The notes: generated from the letters alone by a model not told the origin. A stretch of DNA of 17,447 nucleotides from a bacterium UBA2214 (GCA_002327255.1 DCUM01000180.1:8312-25758), one strand, 5' to 3'. Counted from the stretch's first letter, positions 1-6,650 are shown. Numbers and translations are program-made.

Positions 1-327
1 GAAGTGGAGACTTTTATCGAGTTGCTGCTGCAACACGGCACCTCGGTGGTTGTGGTCACCCACAACATGGATTTCGTCAACGACATCGCCGGCCGCGTCA
101 TCGTCATGTCCGCCGGGCAAATCGCCTACGACGGCGCGACGCAGGCGCTGTGGGAGCAATCCGAACTGATGAAGCGCTGCGCCATTCAGGCGCCGGTTTT
201 TTTGCAGCAGAAAAGGCTTTACGCCGGTCGTTGGCCGGCAGCGTGGCGGGAGGTGTCGAGCGAGCGTGCGCTGCGGCGCATGGTGTCGCAGCGCAAAAAA
301 ACAGCGAGCCTGATCCCGCCGGGGTGA
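1..327 (+). CDS. ABC transporter ATP-binding protein, C-terminal fragment
   Basis: This is the 3' end of an ABC ATPase gene that begins outside the window; the frame is open from base 1 to the TGA at 325-327. The visible part has the region after Walker B: a hydrophobic strand (SVVVVTHNMDF) with the H-loop histidine in VTHNMDF, then VIVMSAGQIAYDGATQALW, the usual 'VMxxGxIxxDG' strand of ABC ATPases. The order and spacing resemble the energising ATPases of cobalt/ECF-type importers (EcfA/CbiO), which often end soon after this block, but the substrate cannot be told from so little. The tail after about residue 65 is Arg-rich and looks like no known domain. The Walker A, Q-loop and signature motifs lie outside the window. 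No terminator is evident directly after the stop. Confidence 0.75.
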   Translation, partial: EVETFIELLLQHGTSVVVVTHNMDFVNDIAGRVIVMSAGQIAYDGATQALWEQSELMKRCAIQAPVFLQQKRLYAGRWPAAWREVSSERALRRMVSQRKKTASLIPPG

Positions 328-744
328 ACCCCCTGCAGCAATTGGCACAACTTGAATGCCAGGCCATACCACGGCGTGACGTTCACGGTTCGACGGACGC
401 CATCGAATGCGCCGCAGTATATGGCATACGCCGAGTCCTCAACCGGATGATATCAGCGCTGTCGTGTGACCGGAGCCGGGATATGCGTTGCCGCAGTGGT
501 ACTCCCGCAGATTGCAGGGAGCGCTTTACACCACGGCGGATTGCGCCAGGATTCCTGCCCCGCTGCGGGTGTGCCAAAATAACGGGCGTCCCGGCGCTGT
601 GAACCCGATGTCAGCATTGCGATTTCGGGTTGTTCGAAAACAGTACATCCGGCTCGAATCCGGACAGGTGCAACCGGCCTGATGCCGTTCGGCTGCAACC
701 GGGGACGCCGGCCGGGCCGGTTGCAATGATACAACTGTATGAAA
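328..744. other. Gene-free region with inverted repeats
   Basis: About 400 bases without a convincing gene. Open frames here are short, start weakly and have no recognisable protein content. What can be seen is a set of inverted and direct repeats close to the downstream promoter: TGCAACCGGCC at 669-679 is the exact reverse complement of GGCCGGTTGCA at 715-725, TGCAACCGG recurs directly at 694-702, and ATACA-AC-TGTAT forms a small inverted repeat at 729-740. These could be operator sites or an RNA hairpin ahead of the sigma-54 activator gene. I see nothing else in the region that I can name. Confidence 0.5.
669..725. repeat. 11-bp inverted repeat with an extra direct copy
   Basis: TGCAACCGGCC (669-679) and GGCCGGTTGCA (715-725) are perfect reverse complements. 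A third half-site, TGCAACCGG, lies between them at 694-702 in the orientation of the first. The cluster ends 20 bases before the predicted -35 element at 745, a position that suits an operator or a regulatory hairpin. Confidence 0.55.
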
Positions 745-773
745 TTAAAGCAAATAAATCAGTTTAATATAAT
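745..773 (+). promoter_or_regulatory. Candidate sigma-70 promoter upstream of the sigma-54 activator
   Basis: A perfect -10 hexamer TATAAT is at 768-773, with a weak -35 (TTAAAG, 745-750) at a spacing of 17. The local sequence is AT-rich compared with its surroundings. It would give a leader of about 70-90 bases before the activator gene. A sigma-54-type promoter lies downstream at 813-828, so the gene may have two promoters. Confidence 0.45.
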
Positions 774-812
774 GACGGGTTGTGATCTGGGTCAATCCCA
801 CCTCATGGGTTG

Positions 813-828
813 TGGCAGACTATTTGCA
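813..828 (+). promoter_or_regulatory. Sigma-54 (-24/-12) promoter
   Basis: TGGCAGACTATTTGCA matches the sigma-54 consensus TGGCAC-N5-TTGCW with one mismatch (G for C at the sixth base) and exact spacing between GG (814-815) and GC (826-827). Transcription would start near 839. From that start the Shine-Dalgarno sequence at 859-863 and the ATG at 869 remain on the message, whereas the weaker start at 848 would lose its ribosome site. The gene it drives itself encodes a sigma-54 activator, so autoregulation or a cascade is plausible. Confidence 0.6.
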
Positions 829-858
829 TTGAATTTAAAGGTTCGGGATGAATGAGGT

Positions 859-863
859 GGAGG
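859..863 (+). promoter_or_regulatory. Ribosome binding site deciding the activator start
   Basis: The run AGGTGGAGGG (855-864) contains GGAGG at 859-863, five bases before the ATG at 869. It is much stronger than the AAGG upstream of the in-frame ATG at 848, so 869 is the preferred start. Confidence 0.6.
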
Positions 864-868
864 GTTTT

Positions 869-1954
869 ATGATAAACTACATGGATGATCTCCAGCTGGC
901 CGAGCTGGAGCATGACGTCCAGCAACACGGCAAACCAGATCTTTCCTTCTTTGAGACCTATTACCCCAAGTTAAGCCGCAGTCCGGAGATTCAGAAAACT
1001 TATGCCCTGATCAGCAAGATTGCCCGCAGCAATGCCACGGTCCTGATTCAGGGCGAGACCGGCACGGGCAAGGAACTGATCGCCGGCGCCATCCAGGCGC
1101 AGAGCCTGCGGGCGCAGCAGATCTATGTGACGGTCAATTGTGCGGCCCTGCCGGAGCATCTGCTCGAGAGCGAGCTCTTCGGACACGAGCGCGGTGCTTT
1201 CACCGGCGCCGTTTCCAGTCATGTTGGCAAGTTCGAGCAAGCGGACGGGGGCACGCTGTTCCTCGATGAAATTGGCGATATGCATCCATCGACCCAGGCG
1301 AAGATACTGCGCGTGCTGCAGGAGCAGGCCTTTGTCCGGGTGGGCGGACAGCGAACGATTCACGTCGATGTGCGCATCATTGCGGCGACCAACAAGGAAT
1401 TGTGGGAAGAGATGGAGTCGGGGCGTTTTCGTGCCGATCTCTATTACCGTCTGAACGTGGTCACGCTGCATGTGCCGCCGCTGCGCGAGCGGCCGGAGGA
1501 TATTCTCATCCTTGCCGATTATTTCCGGCGCAAATTCGCCGCCGAGATCAAAAAAGTCGTCGGCGATCTTGACGAGGAGACCCGGCAGCTGCTGTCGCAC
1601 CATGCCTGGCCGGGCAACATTCGCGAACTGCGCAATCTCATCGAGCGCGCCGTCCTCGTGGTCAATCCGAACCACGAGATCACCGCCAAGGATTTGGCGT
1701 TGACGGGCAAGGACTACTTTGCCGCAGGAGGACGCGACCGCCGCCGCGAAGAGCGCCGCGGTCCCAATCTGCACACCCTCAATCTCGAAGAGCTGGAGAA
1801 AACCGCCATCACCATCGCCCTGCAGCGCAGCAAATGGGTGCAGAAGGATGCGGCCGCCCTGCTGGGTATCTCCGCGCGGGCGTTGAATTATAAAATCGCA
1901 ATGCACAAAATTTCCCATTCCACCTGGCGCAAGAACGCCGTGCCTGAACCCTGA
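869..1954 (+). CDS. Sigma-54-dependent transcriptional activator without sensor domain
   Basis: An NtrC-class AAA+ activator of sigma-54 RNA polymerase, 361 aa from the ATG at 869 (an in-frame ATG at 848 has a poorer ribosome site). After a short N-terminal stretch of about 35 residues come Walker A GETGTGKE (62-69), the sigma-54 contact loop GAFTGA (109-114), Walker B LFLDEIGD (130-137), sensor and arginine-finger blocks (IIAATN; YYRLNVVTLHVPPLRERPEDI region), and a C-terminal FIS-type helix-turn-helix (about 318-345, KDAAALLGISARALNYKI). There is no receiver, GAF or PAS domain, so activity is presumably controlled by a partner protein or by amount, as in PspF-like activators. A charged Arg-rich linker (RDRRREERRG) joins the AAA+ and DNA-binding parts. 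The gene follows a -24/-12 promoter and lies 24 bases before the FN3/sorting-domain gene, probably in one operon. The class is certain; the target genes are unknown. Confidence 0.93.
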   Translation: MINYMDDLQLAELEHDVQQHGKPDLSFFETYYPKLSRSPEIQKTYALISKIARSNATVLIQGETGTGKELIAGAIQAQSLRAQQIYVTVNCAALPEHLLESELFGHERGAFTGAVSSHVGKFEQADGGTLFLDEIGDMHPSTQAKILRVLQEQAFVRVGGQRTIHVDVRIIAATNKELWEEMESGRFRADLYYRLNVVTLHVPPLRERPEDILILADYFRRKFAAEIKKVVGDLDEETRQLLSHHAWPGNIRELRNLIERAVLVVNPNHEITAKDLALTGKDYFAAGGRDRRREERRGPNLHTLNLEELEKTAITIALQRSKWVQKDAAALLGISARALNYKIAMHKISHSTWRKNAVPEP

Positions 1955-1978
1955 TCGAACTGGATTTGACGGAGACAG

Positions 1979-2575
1979 ATGAAATATATTTGGTTCTTTA
2001 TTATTTTCTGTGTGATGAGCACCGCCTCGCGCGCCGAAGACGCTACCGTAACGCTGGGCTGGGCAACCAACCGGGAGACGGATTTGCTGGGTTACCGCAT
2101 CTACTGTGGCACGGCATCGCGGCAGTATTCCAGACAGATCGATGTCGGTCTGGCCACCGAATACACCGTGCGCGACTTGAGCGGCGGTACCCCCTATTTT
2201 TTCGCTGTCACCGCACTGGACGTCTGGGGCAATGAGAGCGCCTATTCCGCCGAAGTGACAGCCATCCCCGGTGACGAGGCCGCCATTCCGTGGCGCTTCA
2301 CGCTGGACAGCGCCTATCCCAATCCGCAGCGGGGCAACGGCGTGACCACGTTTCGCTATGGCATTCCGGAGTCCCGCGAGGTGACACTGACGGTATTCAA
2401 CGGACTGGGTCAGCGGGTGAAAACTTTATACGCCGGCTTGACATCGGCCGGCTATCATCAAAGGACGTGGGACGGCCGCGACGATGCCGGCCAGTTTCTC
2501 GCAGCAGGCGTCTATTATGTGCGCCTGCACAGCGGCAAACACATGCTCGTCAAACCATTCACCTTCATTCCTTGA
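1979..2575 (+). CDS. Secreted FN3 protein with FlgD-like / type IX C-terminal sorting domain
   Basis: A 198-aa exported protein of unknown role. Residues 1-19 form a signal peptide (Lys, hydrophobic core, cleavage after SRA). Residues about 21-96 form one fibronectin type III domain (VTLGWATN, DLLGYRIYCGT, YTVRDLSGGTPYFFAVTALD, WGNES). Residues about 105-198 form a FlgD-like / type IX sorting domain: YPNP, the strand pattern VTLTVFNGLGQRVKTL, HQRTWDGRDDAGQFLAAGVYYVRL and a final hydrophobic strand. In bacteria with the type IX system such domains direct proteins across the outer membrane, where they are attached or released. A GGAG (1970-1973) precedes the ATG by five bases. The gene lies 24 bases after the activator and is followed by a strong hairpin. 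Having only one FN3 module and no enzymatic domain, it looks like a small binding or structural surface protein. Confidence 0.82.
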   Translation: MKYIWFFIIFCVMSTASRAEDATVTLGWATNRETDLLGYRIYCGTASRQYSRQIDVGLATEYTVRDLSGGTPYFFAVTALDVWGNESAYSAEVTAIPGDEAAIPWRFTLDSAYPNPQRGNGVTTFRYGIPESREVTLTVFNGLGQRVKTLYAGLTSAGYHQRTWDGRDDAGQFLAAGVYYVRLHSGKHMLVKPFTFIP

Positions 2576-2579
2576 ACCC

Positions 2580-2623
2580 CCTCCGGCGCCCGGCCTTTCC
2601 TCCTCCTTGACGGGCGCCGGAGG
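2580..2623 (+). terminator. GC-rich hairpin after the FN3 gene
   Basis: CCTCCGGCGCCCG (2580-2592) and CGGGCGCCGGAGG (2611-2623) are perfect 13-base reverse complements with an 18-base loop. The hairpin starts five bases after the stop codon. It lacks a true U tract (TTCCTCT follows), so it may stop transcription poorly or protect the 3' end of the message. Confidence 0.5.
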
Positions 2624-2663
2624 TTCCTCTGCTACCCATCTCCTCATCGCATGGCCGGTTTTT

Positions 2664-2796
2664 ATGCCGGGTGTACCAAATATATATTTCCCTCGAGATA
2701 TTGAAAAGACCATTGCCGGCTTGTCAAGGCAATATCCCATCATTACCATCACGGGCCCACGGCAGACTGGCAAGACCACCCTGGTGAAGTGGCGGC
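2664..2796 (+). pseudogene. Truncated AAA ATPase (DUF4143/AAA_14 type), N-terminal remnant
   Basis: From the ATG at 2664 the frame reads IYFPRDIEKTIAGLSRQYP, then ITITGPRQTGKTTLVK. This is the characteristic beginning of the AAA_14/DUF4143 ATPases, a family of about 400 aa often spread by horizontal transfer and grouped with toxin-antitoxin or mobile genes. The P-loop GPRQTGKTT is intact, but after LVK (about 2796) the sequence stops resembling the family and runs to a stop at 2913-2915. No later part of the gene (Walker B, DUF4143 domain) is found in the window. This is best read as a decayed remnant. It has no clear ribosome site, and the sequence after it is full of A-rich filler. Confidence 0.7.
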
Positions 2797-3025
2797 TGCC
2801 ATCACCATGCGCCGGCGATCACCCCAGAATCTGGCACCAAATGTACCAGGGTGGGGGATTCGTTCCAGCTGCGAGGACCAGCCCTCCCCAAATCGCATAC
2901 AGACAAACCAATTAAAACCAATAAAAACAATAAACCAAAAAATAACCCCCTGATCCAGGAATCTGGCACGAAGGTTGTAATGGCAAGGACAGCAACTGTA
3001 CCAGACTTTCCATTGAAAATTGATC
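2797..3025. other. A-rich intergenic region with a short direct repeat
   Basis: The region between the ATPase remnant and the HEAT gene holds no recognisable gene. AATCTGGCAC occurs twice, at 2829-2838 and 2960-2969, each next to a CCAG, so each copy sits in a small CCAG/CTGG inverted repeat. The second copy contributes the -24 half of the sigma-54-like promoter described separately. A low-complexity stretch of A and C (about 2905-2950) lies between the copies. Confidence 0.45.
2964..2979 (+). promoter_or_regulatory. Candidate sigma-54 promoter for the HEAT-repeat gene
   Basis: TGGCACGAAGGTTGTA has a perfect -24 element (TGGCACG) and, at the right distance, TTGTA in place of TTGCA. The GG to G(C/T) spacing matches the consensus, but the -12 C is T, which usually weakens the promoter. 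The predicted start near 2990 gives a leader of about 50 bases to the ATG at 3039. Confidence 0.42.
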
Positions 3026-3038
3026 AGGAGGATTTATC

Positions 3039-3458
3039 ATGAAAACGAATTTTGGCTTTCAGGTTGTGGTGGCTGCCCTGGTGATCGTATTGGCCTGTGG
3101 TGCGGCTGTCGCTAATGCGGCGACGGGAACGACGCCGGAAAAGACGCTGGACAAGAAAGATTTAAAGTTGGTGGCTTCGTTGACCCATGAGAAACTCGAA
3201 GTGCGCGCCAAAGCCGCGGAAAAGCTCGGCGAGAAATGCTGCAAGGAAGCGGTGCAACCCCTGGTGGAGATGATGAAGAGCGACAGCGAAGCGGGCGCGC
3301 GCATCGTCGCCGCCAATGCCCTGGCCAAAATCAAAGACTATTCGGTGATCGCCGAGATGCGTCAGCAGGCGACCACGGACGCCAGCAAGACCGTGCGCTA
3401 CGCCTTGAACGCCATCGCAGACCAGATGGAAAAGGAAAAGCCCAGGACCAACAGCTGA
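3039..3458 (+). CDS. Small exported HEAT-repeat protein
   Basis: A 139-aa protein starting at an ATG with a textbook AGGAGG seven bases upstream (3026-3031). Residues 1-27 are a signal peptide (MKTNFG, hydrophobic core VVVAALVIVLACGAAV, cleavage after ANA). The rest is helical and contains HEAT-type repeats: EKLEVRAKAAEKLGEKCCKEAVQPLVEMM, then SEAGARIVAANALAKIKDYSVIAEMRQQA, and a third helix pair KTVRYALNAIADQMEKEK. Such repeats form superhelical protein-binding surfaces, and exported forms are thought to be scaffolds or inhibitors. No catalytic residues are visible. It stands alone between a sigma-54-like promoter and a terminator, so it is likely monocistronic. Its partner and function are unknown. 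Confidence 0.8.
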   Translation: MKTNFGFQVVVAALVIVLACGAAVANAATGTTPEKTLDKKDLKLVASLTHEKLEVRAKAAEKLGEKCCKEAVQPLVEMMKSDSEAGARIVAANALAKIKDYSVIAEMRQQATTDASKTVRYALNAIADQMEKEKPRTNS

Positions 3459-3527
3459 GTTTTCGCCTCACTGCAGCAGCTGCTCTCCATCCTCGAATTA
3501 ACCATGCACTCCCCTCCGTAAGTGCAG

Positions 3528-3568
3528 AAAAAAAGGCTGGCTCTACCGAGTCAGCCTTTTTGATTTTT
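3528..3568. terminator. Bidirectional rho-independent terminator
   Basis: A stem AAAAAGGCTGGCTC (3530-3543), loop TACC and arm GAGTCAGCCTTTTT (3548-3561) pair over 14 bases with one G-U. The plus-strand stem ends in TTTTT-GA-TTTTT; the minus-strand copy ends in seven U. It sits about 70 bases after the HEAT gene and 65 bases after the convergent OPT gene and can serve both. Confidence 0.85.
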
Positions 3569-3591
3569 ACGGGCACTATCTTGCCGGAATC

Positions 3592-3603
3592 GACCCCGGG
3601 GTC
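3592..3603. repeat. GACCCCGGGGTC palindrome, copy downstream of the OPT gene
   Basis: The perfect 12-bp palindrome GACCCCGGGGTC lies between the terminator and the 3' end of the OPT transporter gene. The same core occurs twice on the other side of that gene, at 5786-5795 (centre) and 5807-5816. Confidence 0.6.
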
Positions 3604-3625
3604 TCTCTTTTGCGGGTCCTGTTTT

Positions 3626-5611
3626 TCACCGCGTCTTTTTGGCCGCGCGGATGAAATAGATGCAGATCAGGGTGAAACAGCCCAGCGCCAGGAGTTGGCC
3701 GCCATGGCTCTCCGCCCACACCGCGGTGATGATGGGGGTGACGAATCCCAATTGATCGAATTCCAGATATTTGAGAAAGGCCGAAATCACGCCCATGATG
3801 GCGCCGCCGGCGATGAATCCCGATGCAATCAGCGTACCCTTTTCACGGCGGCGGTTGTTGAGTGCCTCGTCCTTCGAAGCCGTGGAGACCAGATAGGCGA
3901 TGATGCCGCCCACCAGCAACGGCGTGTTCAGCTCCAGGGGGATGTACATGCCGAGGGCGAACGCCAGCGGCGGAATGCCGATCATCTGCAGGATGAGGGC
4001 AAAGATGGCGCCGACCGCATAGAGCAGCCACGGCGCCGGCTGGTTCGACATCAGCGGTTTGATGACCGCCGCCATGGCATTGGCCTGCGGCGCCACCAGC
4101 GAGCCCTGACCGACAAAGCCGTAGGTCTCGTTCAGGACCATGATGACGAAACCCACCGAGGCGGCCGCCACCAGCGTGCCAAGAAATTTGTATTTTTGCT
4201 GATTGACCGGCGTGGTGCCAAGCCAGTAGCCGATCTTCAAGTCGGTGATGAATCCGCCCGCCATGGAGAGCGCAGTACAGACCACGCCGCCTATGATCAG
4301 CGCCGAAACCATGCCGGTGGGGCCGCTCATGCCGATCCTGACGAGGATGAGCGAGGAGAGGATCAGCGTCATCAGCGTCATGCCCGACACCGGGTTGGTG
4401 CCGACGATGGCGATGGCCCGCGCCGCCACAGTGGTGAAGAGAAAGGAGATCACCAGCACGATCAACAAGCCGACGACCGCCTGGAGCCAGTTGTGGACCA
4501 CTCCGAACTGGAAGAAGAGCAGGATGCCGAGTGCGGTCAGCGCGATGCCCGCGGCGATGACGCCCATGGAGAGATCCTTTTCCGTGCGCAGCATCGCTTT
4601 CCGGGAATCGCCGTGCTTGCCGGTGATCTCCGCCCAGGCCAGTTTCATGGCGCCGCCGATGATCTTCGACGATTTCAGGATGCCGATGATGCCGGCACAG
4701 GCGATGCCGCCGATACCGATGTGACGGACATAGGTGAAAAAGATATCCTCCGCCGCCATCTCGCTGATGAGCGTGGTGGCCGTGCTGCCGACCAGCGTCG
4801 TCAGATGCTGGCCGAAAAAGTGCACCAGCGGCACGAACACGAACCAGGAGACAAAAGAGCCCGCGGCGATGATGGCCGAGTATTTCAAACCGACGATGTA
4901 GCCCAATCCGAGCACCGCAGCACCGACGTTGAGGCGAAAGACCAGCTTCCATTTGTCCGCCAGCGTCGACAGTAAGGGCACGGCGCGGCTTTCAAAAACC
5001 TCCCCCCACCAGTGAAAGGTGCCGATGATGAAATCGTACAATCCACCGATGGCCATGGCTTTCAACAGCACCTTGGCCTGATCGCCGCCCGCCTCGCCCG
5101 CCACCAGAACCTCCGTCGTGGCGGTCGCTTCCGGGAACGGGAATTGACCATGCATTTCCTGAACGAAATATTTCCGGAATGGTATGAGAAATAGGATGCC
5201 AAGGATGCCGCCAAAGAGGGAGGAGAGAAAGATCTGATAGAATTTGGCGTCGAGGTTGAGAATATAGATGGCGGGGATGGTGAAGATGGCGCCGGCCACC
5301 ACCACGCCCGAGGCCGCGCCGATGGACTGGATGATGACGTTTTCCGACATGGCGTTCTTGCGTTTGAGGAACACCGAAGTGCCCACTGCGAGAATGGCGA
5401 TCGGAATGGCGGCTTCGAACACCTGGCCAATTTTCAGGCCGAGGTAGGCCGCGGCCATGGAAAAGAGCGCGGCATAAAAGAGTCCCCAGATGAGCGAATA
5501 GGGGGTGATCTCCGGCAGCGGCTTGTCCACCGGCACCACCGGGTGATAGACCTCGCCCTCCTGCAAGGGCCGGTAGGCATTTTCCGGCAGAGAGGTTTTG
5601 TTGACTTCCAT
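3626..5611 (-). CDS. OPT-family oligopeptide transporter
   Basis: A 661-aa integral inner-membrane protein of the OPT superfamily, which carries small peptides or metal chelates into the cell by ion coupling. Family marks include a short soluble N-terminus, then ITPYSLIWGLFYAALFSMAAAYLGLKIGQVFEAAIPIAI as the first helices, the SENVIIQSIGAASG block, FPFPEATATTEVL after helix four or five, and long alternating hydrophobic segments, about 14-16 in all, ending ALGCFTLICIYFIRAAKKTR. The length is typical of bacterial OPT proteins. The start at 5611 has AGGAG six bases upstream. The gene is divergent from the lipoprotein gene and convergent with the HEAT gene, with the shared terminator at 3528-3568. 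No partner protein is needed. The substrate cannot be inferred from sequence. Confidence 0.93.
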   Translation of the reverse strand: MEVNKTSLPENAYRPLQEGEVYHPVVPVDKPLPEITPYSLIWGLFYAALFSMAAAYLGLKIGQVFEAAIPIAILAVGTSVFLKRKNAMSENVIIQSIGAASGVVVAGAIFTIPAIYILNLDAKFYQIFLSSLFGGILGILFLIPFRKYFVQEMHGQFPFPEATATTEVLVAGEAGGDQAKVLLKAMAIGGLYDFIIGTFHWWGEVFESRAVPLLSTLADKWKLVFRLNVGAAVLGLGYIVGLKYSAIIAAGSFVSWFVFVPLVHFFGQHLTTLVGSTATTLISEMAAEDIFFTYVRHIGIGGIACAGIIGILKSSKIIGGAMKLAWAEITGKHGDSRKAMLRTEKDLSMGVIAAGIALTALGILLFFQFGVVHNWLQAVVGLLIVLVISFLFTTVAARAIAIVGTNPVSGMTLMTLILSSLILVRIGMSGPTGMVSALIIGGVVCTALSMAGGFITDLKIGYWLGTTPVNQQKYKFLGTLVAAASVGFVIMVLNETYGFVGQGSLVAPQANAMAAVIKPLMSNQPAPWLLYAVGAIFALILQMIGIPPLAFALGMYIPLELNTPLLVGGIIAYLVSTASKDEALNNRRREKGTLIASGFIAGGAIMGVISAFLKYLEFDQLGFVTPIITAVWAESHGGQLLALGCFTLICIYFIRAAKKTR

Positions 5612-5868
5612 AGGATCTCCTGTCAGGATGAGTATCTTGTCGATTATTTTTGATACAAAAATTCAAAATGTTGCAGGGCGGGCAGCCTGCCACACTGCAA
5701 TGGTTCCGGCTTATCCGGGTTGGGGAATGGTCCGAAAAATATAACCATCAAAGCCGTCTAAAGCAAGGAGAAAGTACAAAGTACGACCCCGGGGTCGTAT
5801 TGCTCGACCCCGGGGTCGCAGCACTGCAGGTGGAAAAAATAGTTCTTTAATTTCTTTCAACGAAGTCT
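5612..5868. other. Divergent intergenic region with tandem palindromes
   Basis: About 300 bases separate the OPT start (minus) from the lipoprotein start (plus). The content is AT-rich near the OPT gene (5640-5670), where its promoter must lie, and again at 5840-5880. The two palindromes at 5782-5818 lie between. I see no small gene here. Confidence 0.5.
5782..5818. repeat. Two tandem perfect palindromes, centres 21 bp apart
   Basis: TACGACCCCGGGGTCGTA is an 18-bp perfect palindrome at 5782-5799. CGACCCCGGGGTCG is a 14-bp one at 5805-5818. The centres (5790.5 and 5811.5) are 21 bases apart, two turns of the helix, as expected for paired operator sites bound cooperatively by dimers. The core GACCCCGGGGTC appears again at 3592-3603. 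Alternatively they are dispersed intergenic palindromes of the REP kind. Confidence 0.65.
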
Positions 5869-5908
5869 TATATTTATCGGAATGGATGATATCATTGCGG
5901 AGTATTCC

Positions 5909-6610
5909 ATGCCTGCGATTTTTCAGATCTTTTTTCTCTTTCTGTTGGTTCTTTTGAGCGCGTGCCAGCGTCCGCACGTCGCCACGCCGACGCCACAGAA
6001 TCTGACCCTGCCAACGGTGTCCGCTGTGACGGCCGAAGCCACCCTGTGGCCGCCCGGAAAAGAGGCAGCCGCCGAAACTATCATCATCCTCAGTGGCGGC
6101 CGCATCGCAGCGCAGGGCGTCTCCCGGGTTGCACAGCGTCTCGCCGCCCATGACTTTCAGGTGCTGTGGATTCCCGAACCTGTCTGGAGCGATTCCACCG
6201 CGCAACGGCGCACCCGGCTGCTGCATGACGCGCTGACGCACCTGGCCGCGCTGCCGCAGGCGCACAAAACAGGCCTGCTGCTGCTCGATGTGCCCGATCC
6301 GGGGTGCCCTGTTACCGCGGATTCGGCGTTTGCGGCGATACTCTACGTTGTCGGCGCGGAATTTCTGGCACGCTGCTGCAGCGATACGGCGGGCGCCGCT
6401 GCGCGGCGCACCGCCCTGGGGATGATCGTCCCCGCTGCGGTGCCTGTCACGGCTTCGCCGGCGCTGTTGCGCTGGATCAAGTCGCCGGAAAACCTGGTGT
6501 GGCTGGCGACTGCACAAACGGCCGCCGGGGTGATGACATCGCATCTCGAACCCGTCGTCGGCCGCAAGGCGCAGCTCTTTTTTGACCGCTATCTCAAAGG
6601 CAAACGATGA
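5909..6610 (+). CDS. Putative lipoprotein of unknown function
   Basis: A 233-aa protein from the ATG at 5909, which has GGAG six bases upstream (5899-5902); an in-frame ATG at 5882 lacks a ribosome site and would spoil the signal peptide. Residues 1-19 are a lipoprotein signal with lipobox LSAC, the Cys at position 19 being the expected lipidation site. The rest has alternating strands and helices (ETIIILSGGRIAAQGVSRVAQRLAA; TGLLLLDVPDPG; RTALGMIVPAAVPV), the pattern of a Rossmann-like or alpha/beta-hydrolase-like fold, but a nucleophile motif (GxSxG) is not seen, so no enzyme activity can be claimed. It ends in FFDRYLKGKR. The metalloprotease-like gene follows 40 bases later on the same strand, so the two may be co-transcribed. 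Confidence 0.7.
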   Translation: MPAIFQIFFLFLLVLLSACQRPHVATPTPQNLTLPTVSAVTAEATLWPPGKEAAAETIIILSGGRIAAQGVSRVAQRLAAHDFQVLWIPEPVWSDSTAQRRTRLLHDALTHLAALPQAHKTGLLLLDVPDPGCPVTADSAFAAILYVVGAEFLARCCSDTAGAAARRTALGMIVPAAVPVTASPALLRWIKSPENLVWLATAQTAAGVMTSHLEPVVGRKAQLFFDRYLKGKR

Positions 6611-6650
6611 TCCGGCTGGGGTGGACAGGGGAAGGATCGGATTAATCATC

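Noticed and set aside
478..575. Possible cobalamin riboswitch (CCGCAGTGGTA, and GCCAGGATTCCTGCC resembling the B12-box end)
   Set aside because: The similar pieces are in the right order but the conserved core (GGTG..AATCC and the exact AGCCAGGAGACCTGCC) is not present, and the downstream gene is a regulator, not a cobalamin gene. A covariance-model search (Rfam RF00174) would settle it; a significant hit would overturn the rejection.
150..602. Open frame of 150 codons after the ABC gene
   Set aside because: It overlaps the ABC ATPase in another frame, has no domain content and a composition of out-of-frame GC-rich sequence.
3236..4975. 579-codon frame antisense to the OPT gene
   Set aside because: Highly charged His/Asp/Arg-rich translation typical of an antisense shadow of a membrane protein in GC-rich DNA.
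5677..5692. Minus-strand TGGCAGGCTGCCCGCC as sigma-54 promoter of the OPT gene
   Set aside because: GG and GC are correctly spaced, but the -12 element CCGCC lacks the TT before GC, and the match is no better than expected by chance in GC-rich DNA.
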